Of a stretch of 64,000 nucleotides of DNA, positions 40,673 through 54,391 are shown in pieces; within the stretch, counting starts at the first letter, position 1; every line of letters starts with the position of its first letter. The notes under the pieces were generated by a model. The model was given only the letters and a program-made list of their open reading frames with translations, was not told where the DNA came from and did no database searches. The position numbers were made by a program, and so were the translations under genes. The stretch comes from Dirofilaria immitis. Its lineage: Eukaryota; Nematoda; Chromadorea; Rhabditida; Onchocercidae. The stretch is taken from NCBI GenBank assembly GCA_024305405.1, contig JAKNDB010000068.1, positions 6,997,501 to 7,061,500 on the forward strand. Reading direction: 5' to 3'.

Positions 40673-43600
40673 TTAACTTTGCACTGCCCAGCCATGATCA
40701 ATTTGACTGTCATAACGAATGTATGAATCATACAGAATTTGCTCGTTATTACCTTCACGACTGGCATCCTGCAAAACAATTTTACTTTACTAGCAAAATA
40801 TATTAATATATTTCATAAACAATGCAAATGTAAGAAAAATACGAGAAACATCAGTACAATTTAGAATTGTCAGAAAGTTGCTATTAATTATATTTTAGTC
40901 TCTGCAATTCTTGACTTGGCTGAGCTCTATATTACCCTCATAGTCTCTTCCCAACGCTTCATTTCTAGCTCCCATTGTCCTGGTTCACTCAACTGCGAAT
41001 AAAATTATGTTTTAAAGTTTGCCATCCATTATGAATTGGCTTCGCCATTGGTTTACAGTCGAATATTTATAATGAAATATAAATGTCTGTTAGCAACATG
41101 GCATTAATGAGTCAATCAAGACGTCTCCAATACATCAAATCCTTGTATAGAGCAATATATAATATGAATCTTAATAATAATCAAAAACTGTACTTACTCA
41201 TTTCTGTATAAATTCAAAGAATCATTTATCCAACTCTAAAACTGAATGGTAATAGAAAGTTTAACAAAGAGATCAATCAGAGCCAGTTCAAATAGCACCT
41301 GTTCACGGGTTTCTTGATGAATTTCATTTTGTTGTTGCTGTTGCTGTTGTTGCTGCTGTTGTTGTTCCTGTTGCTGACGTTCACGTTCCATCAGTTCTTG
41401 TTCTTCCTTTTGTCTTTTTCTATAAAATAATTTCGTGGAAATTTATTCATAATCATGGGATCAATAATGAAGTTTCACTTTCGCTATTGAATCCTTTTAC
41501 ATAAACCAGCCTTTGACGCCTCTGCGCATCCCTCATTGCATTATATTGGCGTCGTTCTTCACTGCTCATTCTGTGGTATTTCAATCGAGCTGCTTCTGCT
41601 CGTTTAGCGCGACGGCGCTGTGCTTCTGCTACCTGAAAACCAAGAATAATCCCGAAATAATTTTCATCTCCTAAATTCAATCTACCCATAAGATCAGTTT
41701 ACTGAGGATAAAGAACTTCAAAGAAAAAACATACTTGTATCATCAAATCTGCATCCAAAGTAGTCCCAGACATTTGAGCTCTTTCCGCCATTCGACATAA
41801 TTCATCGTCTCTCATACGAGCTGTTCGCAACGCTTTAGCACGACGTGCATTAAAATTGCGTCGTTCCTCAGCGGACATATTATGATAACGTAACCTGAGA
41901 ATTTTACACTTCCTTAACATATAAGAGAAAACAGCTATTGATAAATTTAAATGAAAATCAAACTGACATCCATATATTAAATAAATTACCTGGCCCGCTC
42001 TGCTCGCTTTGCTCTTTGCATTTCTAATTTTTGTTCAGGAGAAATCCCTGTTGTTGGACCAACTGATGCTGCGGTTGCAACTGCCAAAATATCTCTTCTA
42101 TTTGGCGCTGCATTCATATGACGTGGAGCAGTTACTCGATATGGAGGCTTTATTTCCGTCTCGTTTATCATCGGTGTTGCCGTTATTGTAACCTGAAGGT
42201 TAATACACAATTTTGACATCAGAGAAAAATTAAAATGAAAAGTTAGATGCGCAAACACTTGTCAATTAAAACAGCAAAATAAATTATAAAAAAGGTAAAT
42301 GAAATCCTACAAAACTTGCCTGCCCTGGTGGCAACATCACACTGCTTTGTTGTTGCTGAATTGCTGCAGCAGCAGCAGCATACATTGGAGGACGACCACG
42401 TGAACGTCCATGTCCACTCATACTTGAAAGAACGGCTCCAGTTGCTTGATTCAAATCGGTGACAATTATCTAAAAATAGTAGGTGATAAAGAAGATGCAT
42501 AATTTCTCTCGAGAATTTGAAAATCTGAAAAATAAGCAGACAAAAAACTTTATTTAAAGTCTCCACTTGATGCTGCATCGGTTGTTGAGGCTCCTGCAAA
42601 GTTACTATAATATGTTGCGGTTGTGTCTGTTGTTGCATGTGTTGCTGTGAACCCTGTTGCTGATGTGCTTGTAGTTGTCCATGTGCATCAATTTGATTTT
42701 CGCGCGTCGCATGCTGCGTATCATCTGCACCACCGCCTTCTTGTACATTGTGCAACTCGGCAAGCTGTGGGATTATCTGTTGTTGCTGAGTCATTGCAAC
42801 CTAGAATTTGGATTTTTGAAAAAGCAATCTGGTTGAAAATGAACTTCATCGTAATAAGAAATTATATATGACGAATGGTTTGAATATGCTTCGCTGATGC
42901 GCAGAAGAATCTGTCTCTTTCTTTTTGTGTATTTTTATGTGCCCTATGGAAAAAATGTAAGGCCAAAAAGTGTTTTTCCAAGCTAATGCCCCTATTTAAG
43001 ATAGTAAAATTAGAATAAAATCATAGACAAAGATTTTCTATCATAAAGATATGAAAACGATCTCTGTCATAAAGATATAAAATGAAGTACTATAGCTGAT
43101 TTCACCATTCTTGCGGAGATATCATGACAATTTATCAAAACATTATTATGATGTGCTGCAAGTGTTATGTTTATGCAGAGTATCAATACATTTAAAATTT
43201 ATATTTATTTTCACTTGTAGTTTCGCCTTCCTTATTTCTTTCAATCAGATCAACTGCCTAAATCAATCTACAACTGACATTATCTTTACCACGCTCGATT
43301 TATATGCATATGTCTTTGCTCTTTTACTACTTTTGATTTAGGCATTCAATCCACATGATGTAATTCCGATAAATACATATTTTCCAAATATTTCTATTAT
43401 TACCACGAAATATTCTACCATTCTTATTTTGCGAAACTGAAAGATAAAAATCAATCGTTGAAAGACCAGCCATACAAGATCGGATGCAATCATATTATGA
43501 CAATCTTTGCATTGCTGTTTCATTTTTTTAGAGAGAAATTCTAATACATTTCTAAAATTTTTAAAATGTTTAATCTACTCAAGGAAAAAAACACTTTACG

Positions 43601-46600
43601 AACCTGATGCGACGTTTCTCCATGATCATGACTATTGCTATGTTGTTGCTGTGATAAACCGAGAAGCTGTGGTACTGATGCTATTTGCAACGGCTGCTGT
43701 GCAGCTCCTAATAACTTGCTTGAATCATCAACCAGTGTCAGAGTACTAGGATCAGCACTAATAAGTTGCTGCGTTATGGTTGGAATATGAAACACTTGTT
43801 TGCCATCCTCCGTTGTTGTTGCTGTAGCAGGAATGTGAAATATCTGTTTACCATCTTCAGTAGTCGTTGCTGGGATAACGGTTTGAGTACCATCAGGATT
43901 TGTACTCACCTACAAAAATACTATTATTGAAAACAATTTCCAAATTTTTGTTTTACATACTTATACGTATAGTATAATGCGAAATTAGCATCATCATATA
44001 TTATTTACAGCACAATCCAAGTTCCACTTATTATAAGTCATTCAGTCCGTGAATTCACTTATATGTGAGTTTACTTTAATTTAATTCATCACTGTTCATT
44101 TTATCATTTATGTTTTTCACGGAATCTAATTTACATATTCCAGTACATCGCGATACAGGCAAAAACTATCGAAACAAGATATGCTATTTTCTTGGAAACT
44201 TCAGGTTTAGCAGATGTTCATGTTTTTGATGTAAAACCACATAATTTAAATTATAATCAAAATTATGACCGACAAGAATGACTGAAGATATGTAGACCGC
44301 TTTCGGAAAATTAGTGCAGAGCTAGTACTGATATGTGTTTTATGGCATTCGTAGTGGAATTTATTTATAACTTTAACGAATTCAAAGAAAAAAAACATAC
44401 GATAACGAACTGTTCCTGAGGTGGAAGCCTTTTTGTCGCATTAGCACCATATTGGCTTGTCGTGTCCGTTTCAATACATCTCTTTCCAAAGTAGATAATA
44501 CCTCTTCGCTGACTACACTATCAATCACTGGCTTCTGTTCCATTGTACTGTTACTGTTGTTAAGTTGCGTCGAACTTTCATTTCCATTTATAGAGGATGA
44601 TAAGCTTGACATAGCATCCTCTGAAAAACTAATTTCAACGCTCGTGCATTTCAAGAAAAAGTTTTGCTTTCAATTACTTAATAATATCCAATCAAGCAAG
44701 CTCGTAATATTAATTCGATCTCAAAAAGTTATAGGAAAAAATGTACTCAACGTTTAAACCTATAGAAATGAACCTGATGCAGCACGCATTACTCGTTCGC
44801 GCTCTTTTTTGCACGAGATCTTTTCTGATTATATGCTCGTCGTTGTTCTGGTGTCATTCGTTGATATCTGCAACATATAATTCTAAGTAGTAAGGATTTA
44901 CTAATATTTGGATGAATACGTAGATGAGGCGAAAAATAAAGCAACGGTTATTTAGAAGAAAAATACAGGAACAGTCTTTTTTAGTATGGTCAAGATAGCA
45001 AAATAAATGATATGCGCATTCACAAACGAAAATTTCCAAGCCTTCTCCAGAAAAAAGAATCTATCTAGAGACAGGTAAAATAGCACTGACGAAGACACTT
45101 AAATGATGAATGTCCGATTTTAGATCTGCTCAAATATTATTTTTTTCGCATCCCTGACTTTTTCATTCTAAATATATATGTTTTTCCAGTATTTCAAATG
45201 ACCCCAAGTAACTAGACTTGGACGACTCTGTTAATGTCACCTGATATCTAGAATGATGGTTTCCTGGGGAAATATGTTTTTCGTTTTTCCAGTACCCTTA
45301 GTTTAGATATGTGTGCCGAGCTGCTTTTGCCATTGTTCAGCATTTGGCAGCTTCACCACCCTTCTCGAAGATTGCAGAATCTTCGAATTCGGAATTTTGC
45401 AAGTGACATCACTAGAGACGACAGCTTAAAAGTATACCATTTAAAAGTACCACAATAATTTAAAAATATACTTAAAAGTATCACGACATCTTAAATATTA
45501 TTCACGGGAAAGTGTCACGATAGCTTAAATATCAATTCATGGTTTCGAGAAAAGTCAGACAAATGCATTGCTTTTTGAAACCGTTAATATACAGTTATTC
45601 TTATAAGAGCAGCGAAAGTACTTCGTTCTAAAGCTCAAAATCAATCGATACATTAAGTAGATGTGTATTCAGACTTGTAATAATGAGAAAATTGTTTAAA
45701 GTGGAGAAAATGACGAAATAAAATCATATGGAATCGGAATTTTTTAGAATTTGGAAAAGTAGAAATATATACCGTAATCGAGCAGCCTCTGCTCGTTTAG
45801 CATTACGTAACATAATTTGCTGCGCCCTGTTCAAAGCCTCTGCACTTATACGACCTGCTGGAGTCGACAGTAATATTTCTTCTTCAATACGTCTGCGACG
45901 AAATGCTTCCGTGCTGAAATTAAGAAATCATTTACAATGAAAAATCTAATCCTTGGAAACTCCAAATGATCAATATTGACAAAAACATGAAAAAAAAGAA
46001 CCAGTGAAATACATAATGCAGGGAATTTTTCGATGGATAGCATAATTCAGAATGATATTGTTTGATTGATATTTGCATTAACTTAAGAAATCATTTAATA
46101 ATACTTGATGATTTTGGAAGCGAAAATCGAAACTTTTGCAGCATAATTTTTTAAAATCTACTGATTGAACTTTCATCCTTCCATGCATGTCATGAAAAAT
46201 TTATAGAAAAATTACCGCCTTTGATTGTACTGACGTTTCTCCTCATCAGTCATTCGATGATAACGCAATCTTGCTGCTTCCGCCTTTTTGGCATTTTGTT
46301 CGATGATATGCTGCCGCAATTTTTCTTCATCCATGCCGTTTTTCTTTGCCCCTTAAAATAAACATTCCTTCACACAACAAATCACAGAATATAAAAATTT
46401 GCACATAATTTAACATGAAGCATTAAGTGGCTTGTCAACCAGTAATTGAATAGCAAAACTTTAACATCTGAACAGTTTATTGATTCTTCATTTCAGTACC
46501 ACTGTAAACAAGCACCAATTTTACATAAAATGCAGTAGTTAAGGATAAGACCAAACTTCTGAAAACCTACATATTTTGCTGTTAAGAAAAGAATCATCTT

Positions 46601-48374
46601 AAGTGTACAAGAAACTAACAGAAAAAATTCTAAATTTTTTAATCTGACCTAAATAACGACATTAAAAGTTCTCTTAATCAAAACTGTTACGCATTAATAG
46701 AATAATAAAAAGAAGCAGAGAAGAAATTAAAAAAGTAAAAAACAATTAATACTTCTCAACTATATAAGCATTCAATTTTGAAGACAAAAGAATTTTATTT
46801 ATTCTCTACTTATGAAGCCAATGCATGCAAAACATTCTTATAGGACAACTACTTGATGGTCTTTCGAATCTGCCTCCAAACTAGGGCCCTTCTTGATCAC
46901 TAACGACGAAAAAACAACCAATAACAAAGCAGCAAGCATAGCATCACCACCTTGAATGCCAAGTTGTCGAAAACGTCTTCTCTGATTGTAAGCACGTCTT
47001 TCTTCCGAACTCATCCTCTGATAGCGCAATCGAGCGGCTTCCGCACGTCGAGCTCGTATTCGTTTTTCTCTCAATTGCTCATTTATTGCCGGATCATCTT
47101 CTATATCTTTCGACTGTCGCAATAGAGATTCCAATTCCTCCAACTAAAATATATAAAGTATCATATACTATTCACAAATATATATATAGTTATATAGTTT
47201 GAAAATGCTTAACTTTCAAAAATTCCTACTTCTTTATCTTTTTGGCGTTTACGTTTCTGCGCCTCAGTTCGCTTTTGATTTACTTCTTTCCGCTCTTCAA
47301 GTGTCATTCGTTGATACCTCTGGCGTGCCGCATCCGCTTGTTTTTGTCGTTTTAGTTGTAGCGCAGCCGCAGTATCGGACCCACTCAATGAACATGTCTC
47401 GCTACTACCGCTTTTATTTGCAAAATCTCTGCAAGATCATTAATTATGAATGCTGATATTACGCTGTAATATATTTAGAAATCGAACGACACTAATATAT
47501 TTCTGAAAAAATATGAAATATTGATAAAATCTGCTCGTTTGACTTACTTGCTATTTTCAGCTCCAGATGATGTGGTTTCGGATAGAAGACCTCGTGGATT
47601 TGCACTGATTGCTGCCGAAGTTGACGGGTGTTGCTGATCAACATAGTAATGCTCATAAATTATTTGATGTTGAGTATTTGAGTGCCCATCATTAGCCAGC
47701 TACGGTGCATTATTAATAGCCATATCAACAATTTAAGTGAAAAATTAATCATAAATCAATGAATAATTTTGCATAAGACATTAAAAAGCGGTTAGTTTTA
47801 TCAAACTAGTCCTTTATTTCGTAAGAAAGGTAAGAAGGACTTACTTGTACAGGCGCCAACTGCACATGAGAAAGTGGAACTGCGGTAAGCTGGGCAACTG
47901 AACTGGTAGTGTCAACTGTTCCCACGGATGCAAGAGTGCCTCTCCCACTTGCTGGTATTAGGCCCGAAGCATCGTTTATTTGAACACCAGCCGGTAACAC
48001 AGCCACCTAAAAACTGATTTTTCGAAATACGAAAATATAGAAATCAGAAAACATGTCAAACACTGCACCCTCAGAACATACATATTCTTTGCGATCCTCG
48101 ACAGCAGGAGGTAAAAATGCCCCAGTACTATGAAAAGGAGATCCAGTTGAAGTGTAAAACGTTGGTGTCACGGTGGATTGATATAGAACCGAAGTTGAGC
48201 AACCAGATGATTGGAACTGCACGGATGTCACAGCAGGACCTATATTAGTTGTAGGTAAACCTGCAATTTCATTTTCTCAAGCCGATTTACTTTGAAGATA
48301 TCAGAATTATCAAAACTGCATTAAACTAAGTGAAACGAAATGAACAAACCGTCAAGAATTTGTGACTGTCCCAT
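40673..48374 (-). CDS. STPR-repeat, Q-rich nuclear-type protein B (AT-hook, polyQ)
   Basis: Exons (5' to 3'): 48374-48350, 48260-48082, 48006-47845, 47699-47548, 47428-47230, 47143-46951, 46351-46216, 45913-45773, 44867-44774, 44620-44401, 43909-43604, 42800-42549, 42469-42320, 42192-41990, 41894-41735, 41632-41519, 41419-41299, 40992-40936, 40768-40673. About 986 residues. Six 23-residue repeats of the type KRAEAARLRYxRMSxEERR occur, four in the exons from 47428 to 44774 and two in 42192-41519. This matches the STPR domain of insect FMBP-1, which binds DNA. An AT-hook (GRSRGRPPMY) and polyAla lie in 42469-42320, and polyGln near 41331-41390. It is therefore probably a DNA-binding nuclear protein; the function is inferred. 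Two missing bases (44805-44810, 44430-44434) are needed, and the 41519/41419 junction is out of phase as read. It could instead be two genes, with a second start at ATG 42794. Confidence 0.72.
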
Positions 48375-50073
48375 AATTTCCGAACCTGCGGTTGAGAAAA
48401 ACGCACGCTGGCTCATTTCACCCACGAAAAAGTAGCATAAGCTATTGTTGTACCACCAATCAATAGATATTAGAATATGAATATTTGTTCAATTTCTCAC
48501 TAATAGTCAGTGCTTGATGAAACGAATCCTGAAATGAATATTTCAAACAAATGCAAATTATTCTCTAGAAACTCCCATTATTGAATATGAAATCTACTCT
48601 CTGTCCTTGCAACAATACATAAGAATGTAAGAAATTAATTATTTTTACCGAAGAAAAAGGTAACGAAATGCTTGTCTCAAGCAAATTGTGTAGTTCATAA
48701 AATATGAGCTTCCGTGAGATCAGCACGTTTATTCAATGAATCTGTGATTAAAATAAAAACATCAGTGAACAGATGATAAAAAATTTATGTATAAACTGAG
48801 TAAAATCAAATGAACTCTCCCTTCCGGCTCCAAAAGAGACAACTGCATTTTCAAAGAATTCGCATTCCATAATTATAATATCTCAAAGTAATTTTTGAAA
48901 AATCGGACTAGGGATATTTCAAAAGTCTCAAACAAAACTCCAGGGTCCTATGAAGAAGGAATTATATAGACAATATTCTGAGACATAAAAATATGTTCTG
49001 TTTATTATATAATCAAAAAGTTAAGATCGAATAAAAATCAAAAATTGTTTAGATACGATCTTTGTCAACATTATTAGGATCAGTAAACTTACGTGAGAAT
49101 GAATTTAATTATTCGAAATTTCAAAGGAAAAAACAACTTGAAACTAAAGCAATCAATTTCCTGGAGCTAAATTATGAAATAGAAGCTCTGTGGACAAAAC
49201 TCCAGAATGAAATGGAAACGATGGAGTAAGTTAGACACGGAATGACAGAACCCAAATTATTACTGCATAATATAAAACATTAAAAAGCAGAAAAGAACCT
49301 GAGAGTACACTCGACATGAACATTACTGCAAGGCCGTGCATTCTAATACATATTATGATACCAGCAATAAATTTAATCCATTCCATTACTGTTACAAAGT
49401 TCATCCATTTTCAAAACAAAAAGAATGGTTTATATGATTTTCTTTTACAACAATAATCAGTCACACTAAAAAACCTGATATTTTGTGCCAAGTTCACTTG
49501 CACCATTCGCGTTTTTTCTTGAAATATACGAAATTAATTTCATACACAAGAAATTCTTTCCACTATTTATCATGTCATATCAACGGGTCAAATCATTATC
49601 ATATATATCGATAAGTTGATTTCACATTCATGGATGGGGGATAAAAAAACATCTGGAACATAGGAACCTGGCTCAAAGCCTAATGACTCAATGAAGTCTT
49701 GAAAAGAAGGAACCTATATTTAAGGTACAACTTTTGATGGCTTAATTGTACAGCGCAAAAAAGTGAATAGAGAACATTCGATATCACGAATGGCATATAT
49801 ATACTTAATGATTTTCAAAATTAATATTATTTCATGAACATAATGCAGAAATTCGTTTTTCTACAAAGAAGCAACAGTTTCGCTCATTTATTTCATCAAA
49901 AAATAGAAAATAAAGTAAAAATAGTGCTCTTGCATTATTATTTACAAAGGATTCTAATATTAACTTGGTTCCTGATGCCAAAATTTCTGCCAGATTTATT
50001 ATAATCGTAAATGTAGCATATCCCAAAGATTGATGTCATTCACTGTACTGGAGTTTCCAGAATAAAAAATTAC
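48375..50073. other. spacer between the two STPR genes
   Basis: About 1.7 kb between the start of copy B and the stop of copy A, both on the minus strand. No exon seen. It must hold the promoter or spliced-leader site of copy B; an acceptor-like CAACCGCAG lies just before the copy B ATG. Confidence 0.5.
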
Positions 50074-53000
50074 TTAGGCTCTTGGAGGCACTGTCGCATA
50101 TGGAGCAAGTAATTGTTGTTGTAGATGTTGTCCAACCATCATTTGTCCGCTTGGACTTACGGTATACTGAATCTGTTGCTGTGGTTGCTGTTGTGAAGGC
50201 TGATTCTGCATTTGTTGGGGATGGATTTGCTGCACCTGAAACTGTGACTATTTTGATAATAAATGCAACAATGGATTCAGAAATGCTTTCAAAAAGAATC
50301 AGTTTCATTGAAAGATAACATCTTTTTATTAATTATTTTTACTTCATACAATTTCGAAGATGAAAATCATAAATCATCATCATAAAGAACTTCAAAGTTT
50401 AAGTAATCTATCAACTATTAGAAAACTGATTCCTAACTTATTATAATCCACCTAATTTTTGATACATTCGAAATCACTTAAAATCATTGGAATTGGCTAT
50501 AAAAGTCAATAAATAAAATGCAAATTTAACTATGTAAAGTTATTTAAATCATGCCATAATTCTTGCTCTCTAAATGAAGCAAACATGCTTTTTCCTATCA
50601 GGTACCTACCTGAACTTGTTGTGGAATTGGTGTCATTGTCTGTTGCTGCATAGACTGATTTGCCTGCTGCGACTGCACTTGCTGTGCCTGGATTGAAGCG
50701 GTTTGAATCTGTGATGGCTGAATCTGTGCAGCCAGTACAGTGCCACTCGGTAATACACCGCTACTATTCGGAATTATTGCTGTGTTCGGTAGAACCGTAG
50801 TTAGATTGGCTTGAGGCTGCTGAACAACATGCGCTGTTAAGTAAGCACCAGTTGGGGTATTAGCTGAAGAAGTGCCCCGTTGGCGCATCAAAGCTTGCTG
50901 GGCCTAAAACTATGATTTCTCAGAGCTAAAAACTCATAACACATTAAAAATTATTTAGATTCATCAAAAGTTTAAATCTCGTCTTCTTACATCGCATGCA
51001 CGATATTGAAAAACTTCCGTTAAATTTAGCAATTAACCTTGAAAGAATATTAAATTCTTTGATATTTTCAGAATTTTTATTTAGTCAGAGAAGACTCGAA
51101 CCAACATTCATCAAACGAATACCTGTTGTGTCCTCTTGATAACATCTCGCTCTAAAGTTGAAAGTGCATCAAACTGTTCTTCTTGATTACGTTTCCGACT
51201 ACGATTTGCGATACCTTCACCATCGTCAGCATTTTCAAGCCGTTTTCGTTTCGGTGTATATCGTTTTTGGTTGTAAGCTTTCCTTTGCTCGGGCGTCATT
51301 CTCTGATATCTGGAATTCTTACTTAATGATGTGATGAATTTTGAAAAAGTCAAAACACTGTTCAATCTGAACAAAATCTTCACAAAATTAATACACAGAA
51401 TACCTCAGCCTGGCAGCTTCTGCTCGTTTCGCATTTCGAACAACAATCTGCTGTGCTCGATCTAAGGCTTCACCATTAATACGTCCAATCGGCATTGCAA
51501 GCAACATTTCCTCTTCCATGCGTCGTCGCCGGAATGCTTCTGTTCTAAATAAATATACATATTTATAATATCTTAGATGAAAAAAATAACGCAAGGAATA
51601 CAAAACGGTCATTCACCTTCTCTGATTATACGCCCTTTTTTCTTCTTCGGTCATTCGATGGTAACGAAGTCTAGCAGCTTCAGCTTTTTTGCATTTTGTT
51701 CCTTGATATGCCTCTTGATTGCTTCTTCATCCTGAAAACGCAGATGTGTAATTTATATATATATATAAATTACAAATATATATTCAGTGTAAAATAATAT
51801 AAGATATTCAGTGTAAAATAATATGAAAATGTAATGAGACAATCATTTTAAAAAATTAGCCAAATCTAAGTAAACTCAATTGGAAAATTACGGGCTGTCC
51901 GTCAGGCCCCTTTAATCCTTCCGTAGCAGCAATTTGCCTCATCCGTCTACGATTGTTGTGAGCTCGGCGTTCTTCCGATGACATACGCTGATAACGCGAA
52001 CGTGCTGCTTCAGCCCAACGCGCTCGCATCCGTTTCTCACGTAATTGTTCATTAATATCTGGATCCTAAAATATGGAACTGAAAATGTTTCGAAATTCAA
52101 AATGTTTTTCTCAGAAATGTAGGCCTTTAAATAAGAAAAGTATAACCTCTTGTATGTCATTTGTTTGTCGCAATAAATTTTCAAGTTCTTCAAGTTCTTT
52201 TTCACGCTGTCTTTTGCGCTTCTGTGCCATCGTCCGTTTGATATTCAATGCTCTTTTTTCTTCAGCACTTAATCGGTGATATCGTAAGCGCGCTGCCTCC
52301 GCTTGTTTAGCTCGTTTCGCCTCGTCCTTTTCTTTCTTTTCTTGTGTTGTACCTTTCCCACGTGTATATCTAAAATCAGCAGCTATCATCACTATCACTA
52401 TAAAAAAATTATTTGAAACTCCGCATACAAACTTTCCAAAACAATCAAATTAGTCTTTTAAAATAAATTATCAAGAAAATAATGACGTAGATAACACTCA
52501 TCCTATTTTTTTCCCGATAATTTATGTGCTGCAGTACTATACTCCTATTAGGTGTACTACATCACTAATTACATGACTTACTTCGCTACAATACTGGCAG
52601 GTGATGGATATGCAGCCGGCGTCGCAACAGCTACAGCAGCTGTTGTGATGGGTGCAACCACCGATGTCGTTGGAGCTTGTTGCTCAATGAAATATGAATC
52701 CAATATAGCCGCAATACGTCGTTCATCTGTTTCAGTACCTTGTGGTTGAAGTATTTGCATAGTTGTACCATTCGGATTCTGCGCAGTTACAACTGCAAAA
52801 TAAAGAGTAAAATTAATTTTTTTTTGATTCAACATATAAAAATAAAATCCACGCACACGGTTCTTTTAAAACACTGCTGAAAACCACTATTGTCATAAAA
52901 TACTTTTTTACAAGATTAATAACATTAATAATATTTTCATTTTGGTCTTTTAAAATTACAGAATCGAGAGATCCGGAAATATTCATGTGTATTGAATTTA

Positions 53001-54391
53001 AAATTGTTAACTGCATCAGCACATAAATTATTCGGCAGCGAAATATCGAACTGCCATGCAACGGTTTTTCTCATAACGTTCGTTTATTTATAAATAGCAA
53101 GGTAGCTAAAATTGAATTTATATATAATCAATATAAAATTTCTTACCAGTAAGAACTGTAGCGCCCTGCTGTTGAGGAGACGTGACATTGACGGCCGGTG
53201 CAGAATTGACTGCTTGCACAAGACGCACTTGGTGTGTTTGTTGTCCATTAAGTGTGGCTGTAGTGTTTGGTTGAATCTGAACGTAAAAACATTGCAGTTT
53301 CCGTTAAAAAAAAAGGATAAAAATGCATCAGAAATCTAAAACCCGACTACCTTTCGAACATGTGAGAAACTTCCAGCCTATTTGATGATGCAGTAAGTAC
53401 AGATAATGAAATGAGAAACTTCCGACTTGTTTGATGATGAAGTAGGTATAAATAATGAAAACAGCTTTATGAATTGCAAATAACTACCGAATTAGGAAGA
53501 AATGTTGTTGCTGTTGTAGAACTATGAAAAACAGGACCACTATTTGTTGCCGTGAACGGGCTACCGGATGTCGTTTGGAAGAAGGTTGTGCCTGCTGGAT
53601 GAACAGTCATACCCGTGGGTGCTGGTGCTTGTAGCTGCAATTAAACATTACAGTAAGGAGACAAGGAATTATTAACTGCATACAAACGATTAATAAAACT
53701 CACCTATACATCACTAAAGTTTTGCTTGAAGAATGCTAACCACATCTGCATTTCATCAAGTACGAAAACGAAGAACGAAAGTTATGCTCAATTTCCATAC
53801 AAGGCGCATGGACGTCACACGCCACCTCAAGTGTTCTTCAATGCCATGTGTCACTCTGACGTGTTGACGTGTTAAGTGTTCCTCGATGCCACATGTCATC
53901 ATGGCGTGAGTGTTCCTACACACGGTCACATTATTTGCAGATAAGCATTTAATCCTGGCCAAAATAAAGTACGGCAAGAATGGAGAAATGACAAAGAAAA
54001 TTGCCATATAATCTCCCTCTGCCTACCTAACATTACCTGCATCGTTGATTTCGTTTCATCTTTCAATATGCTGACACGATCGCCAATTACTACATGCTCG
54101 ACCTGAACAAAAATCAAACATCCGAAGTCAAAATAAAACGTTTTTCATTTCGAAGCAGTGAATCACACGAGAAGTAAAATCCGGACACGATTATAAGTGA
54201 GTGATATTCAAACACGATTATGATTATGAGTGCTTCGAAGAGTCGCTCGTAAGATGCACAAACAACTCCAGTTCGGAATACTTGTAAAACCTTAGCTTTA
54301 TGAAATGGATACTAAAAAATTGGACCTGTTGCGGAGCAGAGTTGGATATATTTCCAGTTTGAAAATATGTTGGTACCAAATTCTGATTCAT
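50074..54391 (-). CDS. STPR-repeat, Q-rich nuclear-type protein A
   Basis: Exons (5' to 3'): 54391-54326, 54102-54037, 53634-53488, 53276-53147, 52792-52582, 52369-52147, 52065-51892, 51731-51617, 51544-51404, 51309-51123, 50903-50610, 50235-50074. About 638 residues. The first exon begins MNQNLVPTYF, 66 nt. The N-terminal half is Thr/Ser/Gln-rich, like activation regions. The middle has four 23-residue repeats, for example AKRAEAARLRY + QRMTPEQRKAYNQKR. Basic linkers (AQKRKRQREKELEELENLL) and STLERDVIKRTQQ follow, then a Gln-rich tail ending APYATVPPRA. Intron positions and phases in the repeat part equal those of copy B, including the phase-2 intron inside repeat 4, so the genes arose by tandem duplication. 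One base is missing at T6 51685-51690. No AT-hook is seen here. STPR membership is by spacing and composition, so DNA binding is inferred. Confidence 0.78.

Noticed and set aside
46838..46950. Hydrophobic extension after repeat 2 of STPR copy B, as if ending in a membrane segment
   Set aside because: A donor at CAAG|GTGGTG gives the phase needed for the next repeat exon, so this is intron read-through.
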